In this document: in pieces, positions 17,230-28,455 of the stretch
Position numbering within the stretch: position 1 is the stretch's first letter
How the letters are laid out: every line of letters starts with the position of its first letter
From: Rhizobium leguminosarum bv. trifolii WSM1325
Lineage (GTDB): Bacteria > Pseudomonadota > Alphaproteobacteria > Rhizobiales > Rhizobiaceae
Direction of reading: 5' to 3'
NCBI GenBank assembly: GCA_000023185.1
Contig: CP001624.1
Span: 62,001-126,000, forward strand
DNA length: 64,000 nucleotides
The notes under the pieces: generated by a model
Seen by the model: only the letters and a program-made list of their open reading frames with translations
What the model was told of the DNA's origin: nothing
Databases searched by the model: none
Translations under genes and position numbers: made by a program

Positions 17230-17258
17230 CATCGACCCACTCAAGAAAGGGGAACAAA

Positions 17259-18407
17259 ATGCAAATGAAAACCATAATCCTGACGCTGGCATCTGCGGCA
17301 TTCGCCACCGCAGCTTTCGCCGAGGACCCGATCAAGATCGGCGTGCCGGTCGGGCTGTCTGGCGCAAACAGCGTGGTCGCGCCATCCGTCGTCCAAGCTG
17401 CGGAGCTTGCCGTCGAAGAGATCAATGCCAAAGGCGGCGTGCTCGGGCGGCCATTGGAGCTTGAGATCGCCGACGACGCATCAGGGGCGGCCGGCGCGCA
17501 AAAGGCCTTCGATTCCCTGGTTTTCCAAAAGGAGGTGAACGTGATCATCTCTATGGAGACGAGTGCTGCGCGCAATGCCGGACTGCCGATTATTTCCAAG
17601 GGTGACGTGCCATACATCTACACGTCGTTCTACGAAGGCAAATCCTGCAACGCCAATCTTTTCGTCGATGCCTGGGTTCCAGAACAGCAGGTGCCGCCTG
17701 TCGTTGACAATTTCATCAGCAAACAGGGCGCAAAGAAATTCTTCCTGATCGGTTCGGATTATGCCTTCGGACGCGGCATGCTGACCTTCGCCAAGGGCTA
17801 TATCGAAAAAGCCGGGGCTCAGGTCGTCGGCGAGGAATATCTGCCGATGGACGGCAGCGACTGGACGGCCATCATCTCCAAGGTCCGCTCCTCGGGCGCC
17901 GACGCCATCATCACCTCGACAGCCGGCGGCGCACCGAACGTGACCTTGACCAAGCAGTTGCGCTCGTCTGGCGTCACCCTGCCTTACGGCAATCTCGCCG
18001 TTGACGAAGGCACCGCCAAGAGCATGGGCGCGGATGCCAAGGACATCTTCCTCTCGGCATCCTACGTCACCGGCATCGATAGCCCGGAAAACAAGGCTTT
18101 TCTCTCGGCCATGGATAAGAAGTTCGGCAAGGAACTGCGCACGCCGAACGATCTTTCCGTGCCACAATATGAAGCGATCTACCTTTACAAGGCAGCCGTC
18201 GAAAAGGCCGGCAGCACGGATACGGCGGACGTGCTCAAAGCCCTCCCGGACGCATCCTTCACCGGTCCGCGCGGCAAGATCTCCATGAACAAACAGCACC
18301 ACGCGCCGCTGACGATGTATCTTGGCCAGGTAAAGGACGATGGCAGCGTTGCAGTCGTCGATAGCTTCAAGGACGTCGATCCCGGCGATCAGTGCCCGAA
18401 TCTCTGA
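17259..18407 (+). CDS. ABC amide/urea/branched amino acid binding protein, LIV family
   Basis: A 382-residue periplasmic binding protein of the LivJ/UrtA/FmdD group with a clear signal peptide (MQMKTIILTLASAAFATAAFA, cleavage before Glu). The mature start DPIKIGVPVGLSGANSVVAPS and the ELAVEEINAKGGVLGRP segment are typical. It is related to the AmiC-like sensor but exported, so sensor and binding protein may recognise the same ligand. GGGGAA precedes the ATG at 17259. Gene order binding protein-LivH-LivM/G-LivF resembles the Fmd amide porter and Urt urea importer. Confidence 0.9.
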   Translation: MQMKTIILTLASAAFATAAFAEDPIKIGVPVGLSGANSVVAPSVVQAAELAVEEINAKGGVLGRPLELEIADDASGAAGAQKAFDSLVFQKEVNVIISMETSAARNAGLPIISKGDVPYIYTSFYEGKSCNANLFVDAWVPEQQVPPVVDNFISKQGAKKFFLIGSDYAFGRGMLTFAKGYIEKAGAQVVGEEYLPMDGSDWTAIISKVRSSGADAIITSTAGGAPNVTLTKQLRSSGVTLPYGNLAVDEGTAKSMGADAKDIFLSASYVTGIDSPENKAFLSAMDKKFGKELRTPNDLSVPQYEAIYLYKAAVEKAGSTDTADVLKALPDASFTGPRGKISMNKQHHAPLTMYLGQVKDDGSVAVVDSFKDVDPGDQCPNL

Positions 18408-18416
18408 AACCAGCGT

Positions 18417-18437
18417 GGCGGGGCAGGGTGCCCCGCC
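18417..18437 (+). repeat. Intercistronic stem-loop after the LIV binding-protein gene
   Basis: Nine-pair stem ggcggggca (18417-18425), loop ggg, tgccccgcc (18429-18437), ten bases after the stop codon and with no T tract. Likely protects the binding-protein mRNA or reduces read-through to the permease genes. Confidence 0.7.
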
Positions 18438-18458
18438 TCCAGCATCGGAGTTCTAGAA

Positions 18459-19284
18459 ATGACGCTCTTTCTCGATATTGTCAGCACTGCGGCCATTCTC
18501 TTCATCGTTGCCGCCGGGCTGCTTGCGATCTTCGGCGTGCTGAAGATCATCAATTTCGCCCATGGCGCATGGCTGACCATCGGGGCCTACTGCGCTGTCG
18601 TCGTAAGCCGGATCGGCCTCAATCCGTGGCTTGCCATTCCCTTCGCGTTTCTGGTCGGAGCGATCCTCGGCGGTGTTGCCGAACGGTTCATCGTGCGGCC
18701 TCTCTATCGTCGGCCGCTCGATGCCATTCTTGCAACCTGGGGCCTTGGCATCGTCATCGGCCAGTTGATCACGCTCTGGTTTGGCCGTGATGTCCAGTTC
18801 ACGCCGGCGCTGCTGCCCGGCACTTTCGATCTCTTTGGCGCCGGCTACTCGGCCTACCGTCTTTTCGCCATTGTCGCGGCTGTCGGTCTGGGGCTCGGCT
18901 TCACCTTGCTGCTCGATGGGACAAGGCTTGGTCTTTCCGCCCGGGCGGTCATCATGAATGAAACGCTGGCGCGCGGACTTGGTATCGATACCGAAAAGGT
19001 GCGGCTGGCGACCTTCATGATCGGCACCGGCCTTGCCGCCCTTGCCGGCGTGCTGCTCGCGCCGCTGACCAGCGTCGATCCCAATATGGGTGTCGCCTGG
19101 CTGACGGGCGCCTTCATGCTGGTGATGGTCGCAGGCTCTTCCTTCGGCGCGCTTGCCGCCGCCTGCCTCATCTTCGGGGCCGCTCAGGTGCTTGTCAGCA
19201 TCTATTTCAGTCCAATCCTCGGCGGCATCACCGTCGCCGTCCTCTGCGCAATCACACTGCGCATCCGTCCGAAGGGATTTGCCC

Positions 19285-19292
<8 letters not shown>
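18459..19292 (+). CDS. ABC importer permease, LivH/UrtB type
   Basis: A 277-residue inner-membrane permease of the branched-chain/urea importer family, almost entirely hydrophobic. The opening helix (DIVSTAAILFIVAAGLLAIFGVLKIINFAHGAW) carries the INFAHG motif that marks LivH. Two related membrane halves can be followed, with the ATPase-contact segment around MNETLARGLGIDTEKVRLATF. Its stop overlaps the GTG of the next gene by eight bases. Confidence 0.92.
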
Positions 19293-21034
<1,742 letters not shown>

Positions 21035-21042
<8 letters not shown>

Positions 21043-21742
21043 TACGTTCAAACTCAAGCTCGGCGAGGTCTCGAGCGGATATGGCGCGGTCGATGTCGTC
21101 AATGGCGTGTCGCTCGCCATCCGGCCGGGGGAGATCTTCGCGCTCATGGGCAAGAACGGCATGGGCAAGACGACGCTGCTGAAGACGATCCTCGGCTTCC
21201 TGCGTGCCGGCAAGGGCACGATCGAGGTGGACGGTGCTAGTATCACCGACAGGAAGCCCGCGGAGCTGATCGCTTCCGGCATCGGCTACGCCCCTCAGGA
21301 ATTGCCGTTGTTCCAGGATCTCTCCATCCGCGACAATCTCCGCCTGGCGCTCAAGGGCGATCTGGATCTGCCATCCGCCCTGGAGCGGGTCTATGGCTAT
21401 TTCCCGTTCCTGAAGGACCGGCTGGCGCAGAAGGCCGGCACCCTGTCGGGCGGGGAGCAGAAAATGCTGATCCTCGCACGGGCACTGATGCTGCGTCCAA
21501 AACTGCTGCTGATCGACGAAATCTCCGAAGGCCTGCAACCCTCCGTCGTTCAGAACATCGCCAAAGCATTAAGGGACGATCGCGAGAAACGTGGCACGAC
21601 CATTCTGCTCGTCGAACAGAACCTGGATTTTGCCCTTTCGGTGGCCGACCGCTGGGCCATTCTCAAACTTGGGGCGATCGAAGACGAAAGCCCCAATGGT
21701 CCAGACAGCCGCGACCACGTCCTGCAACACCTTAAGATCTAG
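21035..21742 (+). CDS. ABC importer ATPase, LivF/UrtE type
   Basis: A 235-residue ATPase with Walker A MGKNGMGKTT, signature LSGGEQKM, Walker B LLLIDEISEGL and switch histidine replaced by glutamine in LVEQNLDFAL, as is normal for LivF. The ATG at 21035 overlaps the previous stop by eight bases and has GCAGGAGG before it. It completes the importer with the LivM-LivG fusion. Confidence 0.93.
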
Positions 21743-21755
21743 GGAGCCGGGGCAA

Positions 21756-22916
21756 GTGCGAGACCCATGGAACGCATTCATGCCCTATCTGGATGCGGAT
21801 GTCGGGAGCGCGGCTATCGGTCCGCTTTCCGGCCTTCGCCTGGCGGTCAAGGACCTTTTCGACGTTGCCGGCTATCCGACCGCGGCCGGCAACGCCGCGG
21901 TACTCGCTGCCTCCGGCATCAAGACATCGACGGCGCCTCTGGTCCAGACGCTGCTGGATGCCGGCGCCTGTTTCGTCGGCAAAACCAATACGGATGAGCT
22001 CGCCTATTCCCTGATCGGCGGCAACATCCACTTCGGCATGCCGATCAATCCGCGCGATCCCCACCTCGTTCCCGGCGGATCGTCGTCGGGCTCGGCCGTC
22101 GCGGTTGCCGCTGGTCTCGCCGATATCGGCCTTGGAACAGACACATCCGGCTCCATCCGTCTGCCCGCCGCCGTCAACGGCCTCATCGGCTGGCGGCCGA
22201 CACATGGAAGCCTCGACAACAGAGCGCTGCGTCCGCTGGCGCCAAGCTTCGACGTGCCGGGCTTCATGACGAGAAGCCTGGAACCAATGGCCGCGGTGAT
22301 GAGCGCCGTCGGCATGCCCGCGGCAAATGACCAACCATCATCTATTCTCATTCCCAAGGATATCTTCGCAACCATTGACGACGCGGTCGCCGACGAGATG
22401 ATCGCCCGCCTTCGATCAGCGGGCATGCCTATTCGCATGACCAATGCTATCGCCTCGTTCAGCCTCGCCGATCTTGCTTTGACGTTCATCACCATCCTGC
22501 AAAGGGAAGCCTGGGAAAGCAACAGAACACTCTTCGAGCGGAGCCCTGAAGCCATTGCGCCCAATATTGCGGCGCGTCTTCTGTCAGGATCTCACCTGGT
22601 CGACGAGGAGGTGCGCGAGGCAGGCAGGATCCGCAAACTTTTTTCCGCGGAGATCGACCGATTGCTCCGCGAAAATGTGGTTGTCGCTCTTCCGACCTTG
22701 GCCACGAGCCCGCCAAGGCGCGACGCAGAACCGGAAAGCTTTGCCGCATTTCGTTCCGCCTGCATCAAGCTTCTGTGTCTTTCAGGCCTTAGCGGCTGCC
22801 CGCAACTGGCTTTTCCCATTGTCAATTGCGCGGGGAGCGGTTCGCTTTCCTTGTTCGGCGCAAGGGGCGCCGACAGGATGCTCATTGATCTGGCCAGGCG
22901 ACTAGGAGCTGGGTGA
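21756..22916 (+). CDS. Amidase-signature family amidohydrolase
   Basis: A 386-residue amidase with the Ser-cisSer-Lys triad in view: Lys32 in LAVKDLFDVAG, the cis-serine within GGSSSGS (107-113) and nucleophilic Ser133 in GTDTSGSIRLPA. It is short for the family (often 450-500), like some urea-amidolyase-linked enzymes. The start is GTG at 21756, with GGGAG ten bases upstream and the importer stop just before it. With the nitrilase-family enzyme at the other end of the operon, two chemically different amidases bracket one importer, suggesting a two-step breakdown or two alternative substrates. Confidence 0.87.
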   Translation: MRDPWNAFMPYLDADVGSAAIGPLSGLRLAVKDLFDVAGYPTAAGNAAVLAASGIKTSTAPLVQTLLDAGACFVGKTNTDELAYSLIGGNIHFGMPINPRDPHLVPGGSSSGSAVAVAAGLADIGLGTDTSGSIRLPAAVNGLIGWRPTHGSLDNRALRPLAPSFDVPGFMTRSLEPMAAVMSAVGMPAANDQPSSILIPKDIFATIDDAVADEMIARLRSAGMPIRMTNAIASFSLADLALTFITILQREAWESNRTLFERSPEAIAPNIAARLLSGSHLVDEEVREAGRIRKLFSAEIDRLLRENVVVALPTLATSPPRRDAEPESFAAFRSACIKLLCLSGLSGCPQLAFPIVNCAGSGSLSLFGARGADRMLIDLARRLGAG

Positions 22917-23032
22917 AAGAGCAAATGCGGCGCGGAGCCATGTCTCCGCCGTCCATCAATCCCCACTGCTTGCGACCGGCCGATAAAATTGTTCGTGCTG
23001 CAATGGCACCGGAATCGCAGCACTGCGCTTGG

Positions 23033-23467
23033 CTATTGCGAGCCGCCGGCTTTGCGTCGTCCCCGACTGACCATCATTCCGCCGACGATGAGAACAATTC
23101 CGGTCGCGTTCGCCCAAAACGACGCGGGCACGGCGCTGATATAATCAAACGCCACCCCTGTCACCATCTGACCACCGATGATCAGCAGAGCCGAATTGAC
23201 CGCGCCTATTCGAGCAATGACCCAGCTGCCCGCCGCCACGAAGATGACGCCGATGGGACCACCCAGATAGGCATACCAAGGCGCCTCGGCCGCACCCGCA
23301 GGAAGCAAACCTCCCACAAAAAGACCGAGGCAGGTGAGGGCGGCAAAGCCTATCGCATGGTTCCAGAAGGATGCGATCAGCGGCGTCGTCGATACGCTCA
23401 ACCGTCCATTGAGCTGACGACTGAGGCCGACGAGCACACCGCCCAGGCACGCCAGGAGAATGAACAT
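23033..23467 (-). CDS. DMT-type half-transporter, YdcZ/DUF606 family (second of pair)
   Basis: A 144-residue membrane protein with about five hydrophobic helices (first MFILLACLGGVLVGLSRQLNG) and a short basic tail. It belongs to the small YdcZ/DUF606 group of drug/metabolite transporter halves. The ATG at 23465-23467 lies two bases after the stop of a homologous partner, so a heterodimer is expected. The long open frame further upstream overlaps the partner and is not coding. Substrate unknown. Confidence 0.82.
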   Translation of the reverse strand: MFILLACLGGVLVGLSRQLNGRLSVSTTPLIASFWNHAIGFAALTCLGLFVGGLLPAGAAEAPWYAYLGGPIGVIFVAAGSWVIARIGAVNSALLIIGGQMVTGVAFDYISAVPASFWANATGIVLIVGGMMVSRGRRKAGGSQ

Positions 23468-23469
23468 TG

Positions 23470-23952
23470 TCACGCCGCACCTCGCCCAAACAGTATAATG
23501 AGTGCAGCCCCCGTGACGACCAAGCCGAGTGCTACGATGTCTCGTCTGTCTGGGCGCCGCTTTGGCAGACCGAACAGTCCCCAACTGTCGGCCGCGACGC
23601 TGAAGGCGACCTGGCCTGCCAAACCCAAAGCCAAGGTGCCGGAGAGCCCGAGCGGTGAGTTGACCGCAGTAGAGGTCAGAATTACCGTTGCAGCGCCGGA
23701 TATCCCTCCGAGATAAGCCCACCAAGGTGCATCGGGAGCTTTTTCTACCCTGGGCGTGCGCCGGCGGTGGACCATCAGGAGAAGAAGGACGGCGGCGATG
23801 ATGCCTGTGCCGTGTGCGGTCCAAGATGAGAACAGAGGATTGCCATAACGGGCCAACTCGCCGTTGAGGTGCACCATGAAAGTCAGGAGCCCGCCCGTGG
23901 CGAAAGCGCCGACGAAGTAGATGGGATGCGAACTACGTGCTTCGATGGTCAT
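23470..23952 (-). CDS. DMT-type half-transporter, YdcZ/DUF606 family (first of pair)
   Basis: A 160-residue membrane protein with about five helices and the family segment WWAYLGGISGAATVILTS, which parallels WYAYLGGPIGVIFVAAGS of the next gene. The likely start is MTIEARSSHPIYF at 23950-23952; 30 extra codons upstream are less hydrophobic and unlike the family. Small paired transporters of this type work as antiparallel or heterodimeric units. It is divergent from the DNA glycosylase gene. Confidence 0.82.
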   Translation of the reverse strand: MTIEARSSHPIYFVGAFATGGLLTFMVHLNGELARYGNPLFSSWTAHGTGIIAAVLLLLMVHRRRTPRVEKAPDAPWWAYLGGISGAATVILTSTAVNSPLGLSGTLALGLAGQVAFSVAADSWGLFGLPKRRPDRRDIVALGLVVTGAALIILFGRGAA

Positions 23953-24100
23953 TGCAGATCCTGTCAAAGAATCGATTGCGCCGATATTTTTCAAATTGCC
24001 ACTAAGGCCATTCATCGGCATTTTCAGCAAGATGATAAGCATCGTCCGATCGACACATGGTTGGTGTATTTGACAGGCTTAATTCGAGCGATGTGCCATA

Positions 24101-24658
24101 ATGCAAGATGATGCCAGGTCCGCGGATCTCGATAGTCCAGACGCCTCCACAATACCGGGAGCCGGATTGTCGGAGATCCTCGCTCCTGGCCTTTCCGTGG
24201 TTTTCTGCGGATTGAATCCGGCTCTGTCCGCGGTTCGCGACGGCCATAATTTCTCGAACCCGAGCAACCGTTTTTGGCGGGTCTTGCATCTAGCCGGATT
24301 TACACCGCGTCTGCTGCGGGCGGATGAAGAGCGCGAGCTGCTGCAATATGGCTGCGGTCTGACATCCGCGGTGTCACGTCCTACGAAAAGCGCAAGCGAG
24401 CTCAAGAAGCAGGACTATCGCAGCGCCGCGCCCGTCCTGGAAAACAAGATACGAAAGATTGCGCCAGCCAATTTGGCCTTTCTCGGAAAGGCGGCATACG
24501 CGGCGATCAGTCTTCGAGCCGATGTTGAATGGGGTCGGCAGCCTGAGGTATTTGCCGGCGCAGACGTCTGGCTGTTGCCAAATCCGAGCGGCCTCAACAG
24601 AGCCTTCACCTTGACGACATTGACCGAACACTATCTCGACCTGAGATTGACGCTGTAG
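24101..24658 (+). CDS. mug: G/U mismatch-specific DNA glycosylase, Mug-like
   Basis: A 185-residue uracil-DNA-glycosylase-fold enzyme of the Mug/TDG group. The active-site motif is GLNPALSAV (E. coli Mug: GINPGLSS), followed by HNFSNPSNRFW, and the second motif NPSGLNR near the C terminus. It excises uracil or thymine mispaired with guanine and ethenocytosine in base-excision repair. It is a single gene, divergent from the DMT pair and 52 bases ahead of the MOSC-reductase gene. Confidence 0.9.
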   Translation: MQDDARSADLDSPDASTIPGAGLSEILAPGLSVVFCGLNPALSAVRDGHNFSNPSNRFWRVLHLAGFTPRLLRADEERELLQYGCGLTSAVSRPTKSASELKKQDYRSAAPVLENKIRKIAPANLAFLGKAAYAAISLRADVEWGRQPEVFAGADVWLLPNPSGLNRAFTLTTLTEHYLDLRLTL

Positions 24659-24710
24659 CCGTCCTTCGTCGATCTCGAAATTGCGGTGATCATCATTCGG
24701 GAGAAATGTC

Positions 24711-26471
24711 ATGGGACGCTTGCTTTCGGTCAATGTGGGCCTGCCGCGCGAGATCAACTGGCAAGGCAAGATCGTCAACACTGCCATTTGGAAGACGCCG
24801 GTCGACGGCCCGCGCATGGTGCGGCGCCTGAACGTTGACGGCGATGGACAAGGCGATCTGGCCGGCCACGGCGGCGAACGCCGCGCAGTCTTTGTCTATC
24901 AGACCGATTCCTATGGGTACTGGCAGGAGCACTTGCGCCGAGACGACTTCGTCTACGGGCAGTTCGGCGAGAATTTCACCGTCGATGGCTTGCCGGACGT
25001 AGAGGTATGCATAGGAGACCGTTACCGGATCGGCGGTGCCCTGTTCGAAGTGACGCAACCGCGCGTCACCTGTTACCGGCTCGGCATACGCATGGAGGAG
25101 CCGGAGATGGCCGCGCTGGTGGTCAAGCACGGCCGACCTGGTTTCTATTTCCGTGTGCTGGGGGAAGGCGAAGTGCAGGCCGGCGACGAGATCACCAAGG
25201 TCGGGTCCGGACCGGAGGGCATGAGCGTTTTCGAGATCAACGCGCTACTTTATATGCCGGGTCACCCTCACGATCAGTTGGAGCGCGCCCTGCGCATCCC
25301 GGCACTAAGCGCAGGATGGCGCGGTTCATTCGAGGCGCTGCTCAAGCAGGAGCGAAAGGAGGGCGCGACGACAGGGAATGCCGGGCTGGCAGCCGCGTCC
25401 GGGCCGCCTCCGGCATGGCGCGGATTCCGCCCATTGCGTGTGTCGCGCAAGGTGCGCGAAAGCGGTAGCGTCGTTTCCCTCGTGCTCGAACCGGCAGATG
25501 GCCAACCTGTTGCCGCAGCACTCCCCGGGCAGTTCGTGGTGCTGCGGTTCGGCCCGGCTTCGGCGCCTGCGCTGACGCGCAGCTATTCGCTGTCGGGCGA
25601 GCCCGGCGGCACGCATTACCGCGTCAGCGTCAAGCGGGAAGCCCATGGCGCTGCCAGCGGTTACATCGACGAGGAATTGCGGGTCGGCGACATCGTGCAG
25701 GCAAGTGCGGCACGCGGCAGTTTCACGTTGCGACCGGGCGATACGCCGGTTGTTCTGTTGAGCGCCGGGATCGGGGTGACGCCCGTGCTCGCGATGCTTC
25801 ATGTTTTGGCCGCCGAAGCATCGTCCCGGGAAGTCTGGTGGCTATATGGAACCCGCAACGGCCGCGAACATCCCTTTGCCGAGGAGGCGCGCGGGCTGCT
25901 TAAGAGGCTTCCTCACCACCACAGCCATGTTTGCTACAGCACTCCCGACCCCAAGGATCGGCCCGATATAGATTTCGACGCTCGCGGCCATTTGAATGCG
26001 CAGGCGCTCAAGTCGCTCAACCTGCCGCGCGATTGTGACGTCTATGTCTGCGGGCCGTCGAGCTTCATGAGCGATCTGAGCGCCGGCCTTGCAGCCTTGG
26101 GCATCGCGCCGAACCGGATCCACACCGAGATGTTCAGCGCGGGTCCCGCGATGACCCCGGGCATAGCTGCCTCGCCGCGCCGGCCACCACATTTGCCGAA
26201 AGGGCTTGCAGGTTCCGGGCCACTGGTCTCGTTTGCCCGCACCGGCCTCAATGTGCGCTGGGAGCCGACATTCCAGAGCTTGCTCGAGTTGGCCGAGGCC
26301 TGCGACGTGCCAGTGCGATGGTCGTGCCGCACCGGCGTCTGTCATACTTGCGAGACCGGACTTGTCGAGGGAAGGGTCCGCTACCGCCCGGACCCCATCG
26401 ATGCGGCGGCGGACGGCAATGTGCTGATCTGCTGCTCGAAGCCTGACGGCGACATCGTGATCGATTTGTAA
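24711..26471 (+). CDS. MOSC - ferredoxin-NAD reductase - [2Fe-2S] fusion protein
   Basis: A 586-residue three-part protein. Residues 1-155 are a YiiM-type MOSC domain (GHGGERRAVFVYQTDSYGYW, then GENFTVDGL and TCYRLGIRM), a fold that binds molybdenum cofactor or carries sulfur. About 235-480 is an FAD/NAD oxidoreductase (RSYSLSGEP for flavin, LLSAGIGVTPVLAML for nucleotide, VYVCGPSSFM). The C-terminal 2Fe-2S ferredoxin has Cys539, Cys544, Cys547 and Cys574 or 575. This resembles a self-contained electron chain to a Moco-type centre, as in reduction of N-hydroxylated compounds. The physiological substrate is unknown. Confidence 0.88.
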   Translation: MGRLLSVNVGLPREINWQGKIVNTAIWKTPVDGPRMVRRLNVDGDGQGDLAGHGGERRAVFVYQTDSYGYWQEHLRRDDFVYGQFGENFTVDGLPDVEVCIGDRYRIGGALFEVTQPRVTCYRLGIRMEEPEMAALVVKHGRPGFYFRVLGEGEVQAGDEITKVGSGPEGMSVFEINALLYMPGHPHDQLERALRIPALSAGWRGSFEALLKQERKEGATTGNAGLAAASGPPPAWRGFRPLRVSRKVRESGSVVSLVLEPADGQPVAAALPGQFVVLRFGPASAPALTRSYSLSGEPGGTHYRVSVKREAHGAASGYIDEELRVGDIVQASAARGSFTLRPGDTPVVLLSAGIGVTPVLAMLHVLAAEASSREVWWLYGTRNGREHPFAEEARGLLKRLPHHHSHVCYSTPDPKDRPDIDFDARGHLNAQALKSLNLPRDCDVYVCGPSSFMSDLSAGLAALGIAPNRIHTEMFSAGPAMTPGIAASPRRPPHLPKGLAGSGPLVSFARTGLNVRWEPTFQSLLELAEACDVPVRWSCRTGVCHTCETGLVEGRVRYRPDPIDAAADGNVLICCSKPDGDIVIDL

Positions 26472-26559
26472 AGCGGGACGACGCGCGCCCTGGTTCTTGA
26501 TCACAACAGACGCGGTCGTAGCCCGGGCTCATCACTGCCTTGCAAGCATGGAGGTTGCG

Positions 26560-27405
26560 ATGCTGCTCAAGGGCGAACGAACATTCGTGGTGCGGGATAT
26601 GGGAGGCTTCGTCACGCACCTCAACATGCCGGGGTGGTTGAAGCCCAATTCGACTGATCACGGCCACGGCCCTCTCGCCATGGTCGTTGAATCCATCCTC
26701 GATCCTGGCCGCCTGATCGCCATGCATGAGCACAGGAACGACGAGATTATTTCCTGGGTGCCGGAAGGCGTCATGCGTCACGACGACAAGGCTGCCGGCC
26801 GGTTGGTTATCGACCGTGACCATCTGATGGTGATGAATGCCGGAGCAAGCTTTTGGCATTCCGAAGAGACGCTGGCATCCGATCCACCTTTGCGAATGCT
26901 GCAGATCCTCGTTCGCCCTTACGCGGTCGATCTGGAGCCGAAGATCCAGCACGGGCCGATGGTAGCTGCCGCGGCAAACGTCTGGCGACACCTGGTCGGG
27001 CCCGAAGGAGAGGGCGCGCCCTTCTATGTCCGCAGTGCGATCGACGTCTTTGATATCCGGCTAGACGCAGGCATACGGGTGGAATTCCCGCAGAAACATG
27101 GCCGAGACCTCTATTTCTATGTCTTTAGCGGTTTCGTTGTCGTCGGTACGCGACCGTTCGCCGAAGGCGAGCAGGGGCTGCATTTATCGGGTGACAAGCT
27201 CGAAGTAGAGGCGCAGAGTGCAAGTACGTTGGTCGCGTTTCTGCTCGACCCGAACGCAACTATCACCAAGCAGGGGACTGTCGGCGACCACAAGAAGATC
27301 CCGCCGGCGATCATCATTCGCGCGTTCCTGCGATGGAGAAAATTTCGCCATATGTGGCGTCGTCATCTTTCGCATCGCCGCTCGAAGACCGAAAAGGCGA
27401 TATGA
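26560..27405 (+). CDS. Pirin-like bicupin protein
   Basis: A 281-residue protein with a pirin/YhaK-type N-terminal cupin: MHEHRNDEIISWVPEGVMRHDD gives a histidine-histidine-glutamate style metal site, followed by NAGASFWHSEE. Pirins bind iron and some have quercetinase or redox-sensing roles. The start is taken as the ATG at 26560, which has GGAGG five bases upstream; an in-frame ATG at 26548 lacks a site. The tail after about residue 260 is strongly basic (RRHLSHRRSK). Confidence 0.8.
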   Translation: MLLKGERTFVVRDMGGFVTHLNMPGWLKPNSTDHGHGPLAMVVESILDPGRLIAMHEHRNDEIISWVPEGVMRHDDKAAGRLVIDRDHLMVMNAGASFWHSEETLASDPPLRMLQILVRPYAVDLEPKIQHGPMVAAAANVWRHLVGPEGEGAPFYVRSAIDVFDIRLDAGIRVEFPQKHGRDLYFYVFSGFVVVGTRPFAEGEQGLHLSGDKLEVEAQSASTLVAFLLDPNATITKQGTVGDHKKIPPAIIIRAFLRWRKFRHMWRRHLSHRRSKTEKAI

Positions 27406-27465
27406 ATGGAACAAGGATGCCCCTAACGGGTTTCGAACCTTAGCGTTCAATAGGAGGAGCATTTC

Positions 27466-27684
27466 ATGCCTACGGTTGCCGCCACACCCATCACCCCACC
27501 GGACCAGCACGTTGTAACGGCGCGCGAAGCCATCGAGCCGCTTTATGAGAAGCTCGAGCTTCAAACGGAATCGCTGGTTCTGTCTGCGGCGCTGGAAGCG
27601 GGATGGTCTTCGGACGAGGCAACCAAGGCTCTGGCGACGCTCAGACTTCAGGACGCACTTTCCACCCTTGGACGAACGGCCTGA
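27466..27684 (+). CDS. Small uncharacterised protein, 72 residues
   Basis: A short soluble reading frame with an unusually good ribosome site (GGAGGAG, 27452-27458, seven bases before ATG). The sequence begins with a Thr/Pro-rich stretch and then predicts amphipathic helices (REAIEPLYEKLELQ, EATKALATLRLQDAL). No family is recognised. It follows the pirin gene by 60 bases on the same strand. The ribosome site and sensible composition favour a real gene; conservation is needed to confirm. Confidence 0.6.
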   Translation: MPTVAATPITPPDQHVVTAREAIEPLYEKLELQTESLVLSAALEAGWSSDEATKALATLRLQDALSTLGRTA

Positions 27685-27839
27685 CCAATAGAACTCCGGG
27701 AATAATCGACGCTCTTGTCGGAATGCCGACTATCCGAACGGTCTCGCGCGGCGTGCTGACTACACGGCGGCTGCGTGATTAGTGGCATGGAGCGCGCCCT
27801 CGCATATTCAGTTTGACCAGGCATCCCAAGGAACCTCAA

Positions 27840-28361
27840 TCAATCTCTGCGCCATGCGCGAACCAAGTATCCATCGGCGCCCTCGATAGGGTCGCTGCTC
27901 GGGATCGAGAGTTCGGCAATGGTCAAAAGTTGCTCTTCAGACGGAGCTGATGTCAGTATGTCTGCATGCTGTCCGGGCGGATAGCCTCCTACCACAGAAA
28001 AATCCGCACTCGCCCCAAGGTTCCGATGGCCGGTCCCGGCTGGCAAGATCAGACAATCGCCCGCTGCGACATCGATTTCTTTGCCCTCTGGCCCGCCGAG
28101 CAACAGCTTCGCCGTGCCCCTGGCAATACCAAGCACCTCATGGGCACCAGAATGATAATGGTCGTAGGTGAAGATGCCATTCCGCCATATCCCGGTCCAT
28201 CCGTTGCTCGCGAACAGGTCTTCGAAACTCTTGCTGCCTGCTGCGGCTGAAAGCGCACGTCGATAGATTAGAACTGACAGTTTCGGGTTGTTTGGCACCC
28301 AGCTGCTTCGCTGTAGCTGCAGCTCGTGTACGACAACCGGGTCAGTGGCATCCTCGGTCAT
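27840..28361 (-). CDS. Cupin-domain protein
   Basis: A 173-residue single-cupin protein. The metal motif is HYHSGAHEVLGIARGTAKLLLGG and the second cupin motif is GDCLILPAGTGHRNLG, so a mononuclear metal is likely held by three histidines and a glutamate. It resembles the YjlB group of uncharacterised cupins. The ATG at 28359-28361 is chosen because GGGAG sits eight bases upstream; an ATG five codons earlier overlaps that site. Function unknown. Confidence 0.78.
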   Translation of the reverse strand: MTEDATDPVVVHELQLQRSSWVPNNPKLSVLIYRRALSAAAGSKSFEDLFASNGWTGIWRNGIFTYDHYHSGAHEVLGIARGTAKLLLGGPEGKEIDVAAGDCLILPAGTGHRNLGASADFSVVGGYPPGQHADILTSAPSEEQLLTIAELSIPSSDPIEGADGYLVRAWRRD

Positions 28362-28455
28362 AAAAATGTCTCCCAAGCATATATCCGATCTTCGTTGAGC
28401 TAATCAGCCTGGCACGGTTGGGGAGGCGCTGGTCTCGCAAGAAATCCCAACTCGA

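Noticed and set aside
27408..27447. GGAAC and CGTT before the 72-residue gene as an EcfG promoter
   Set aside because: Spacing is 31 bases, far from the required 16-18.
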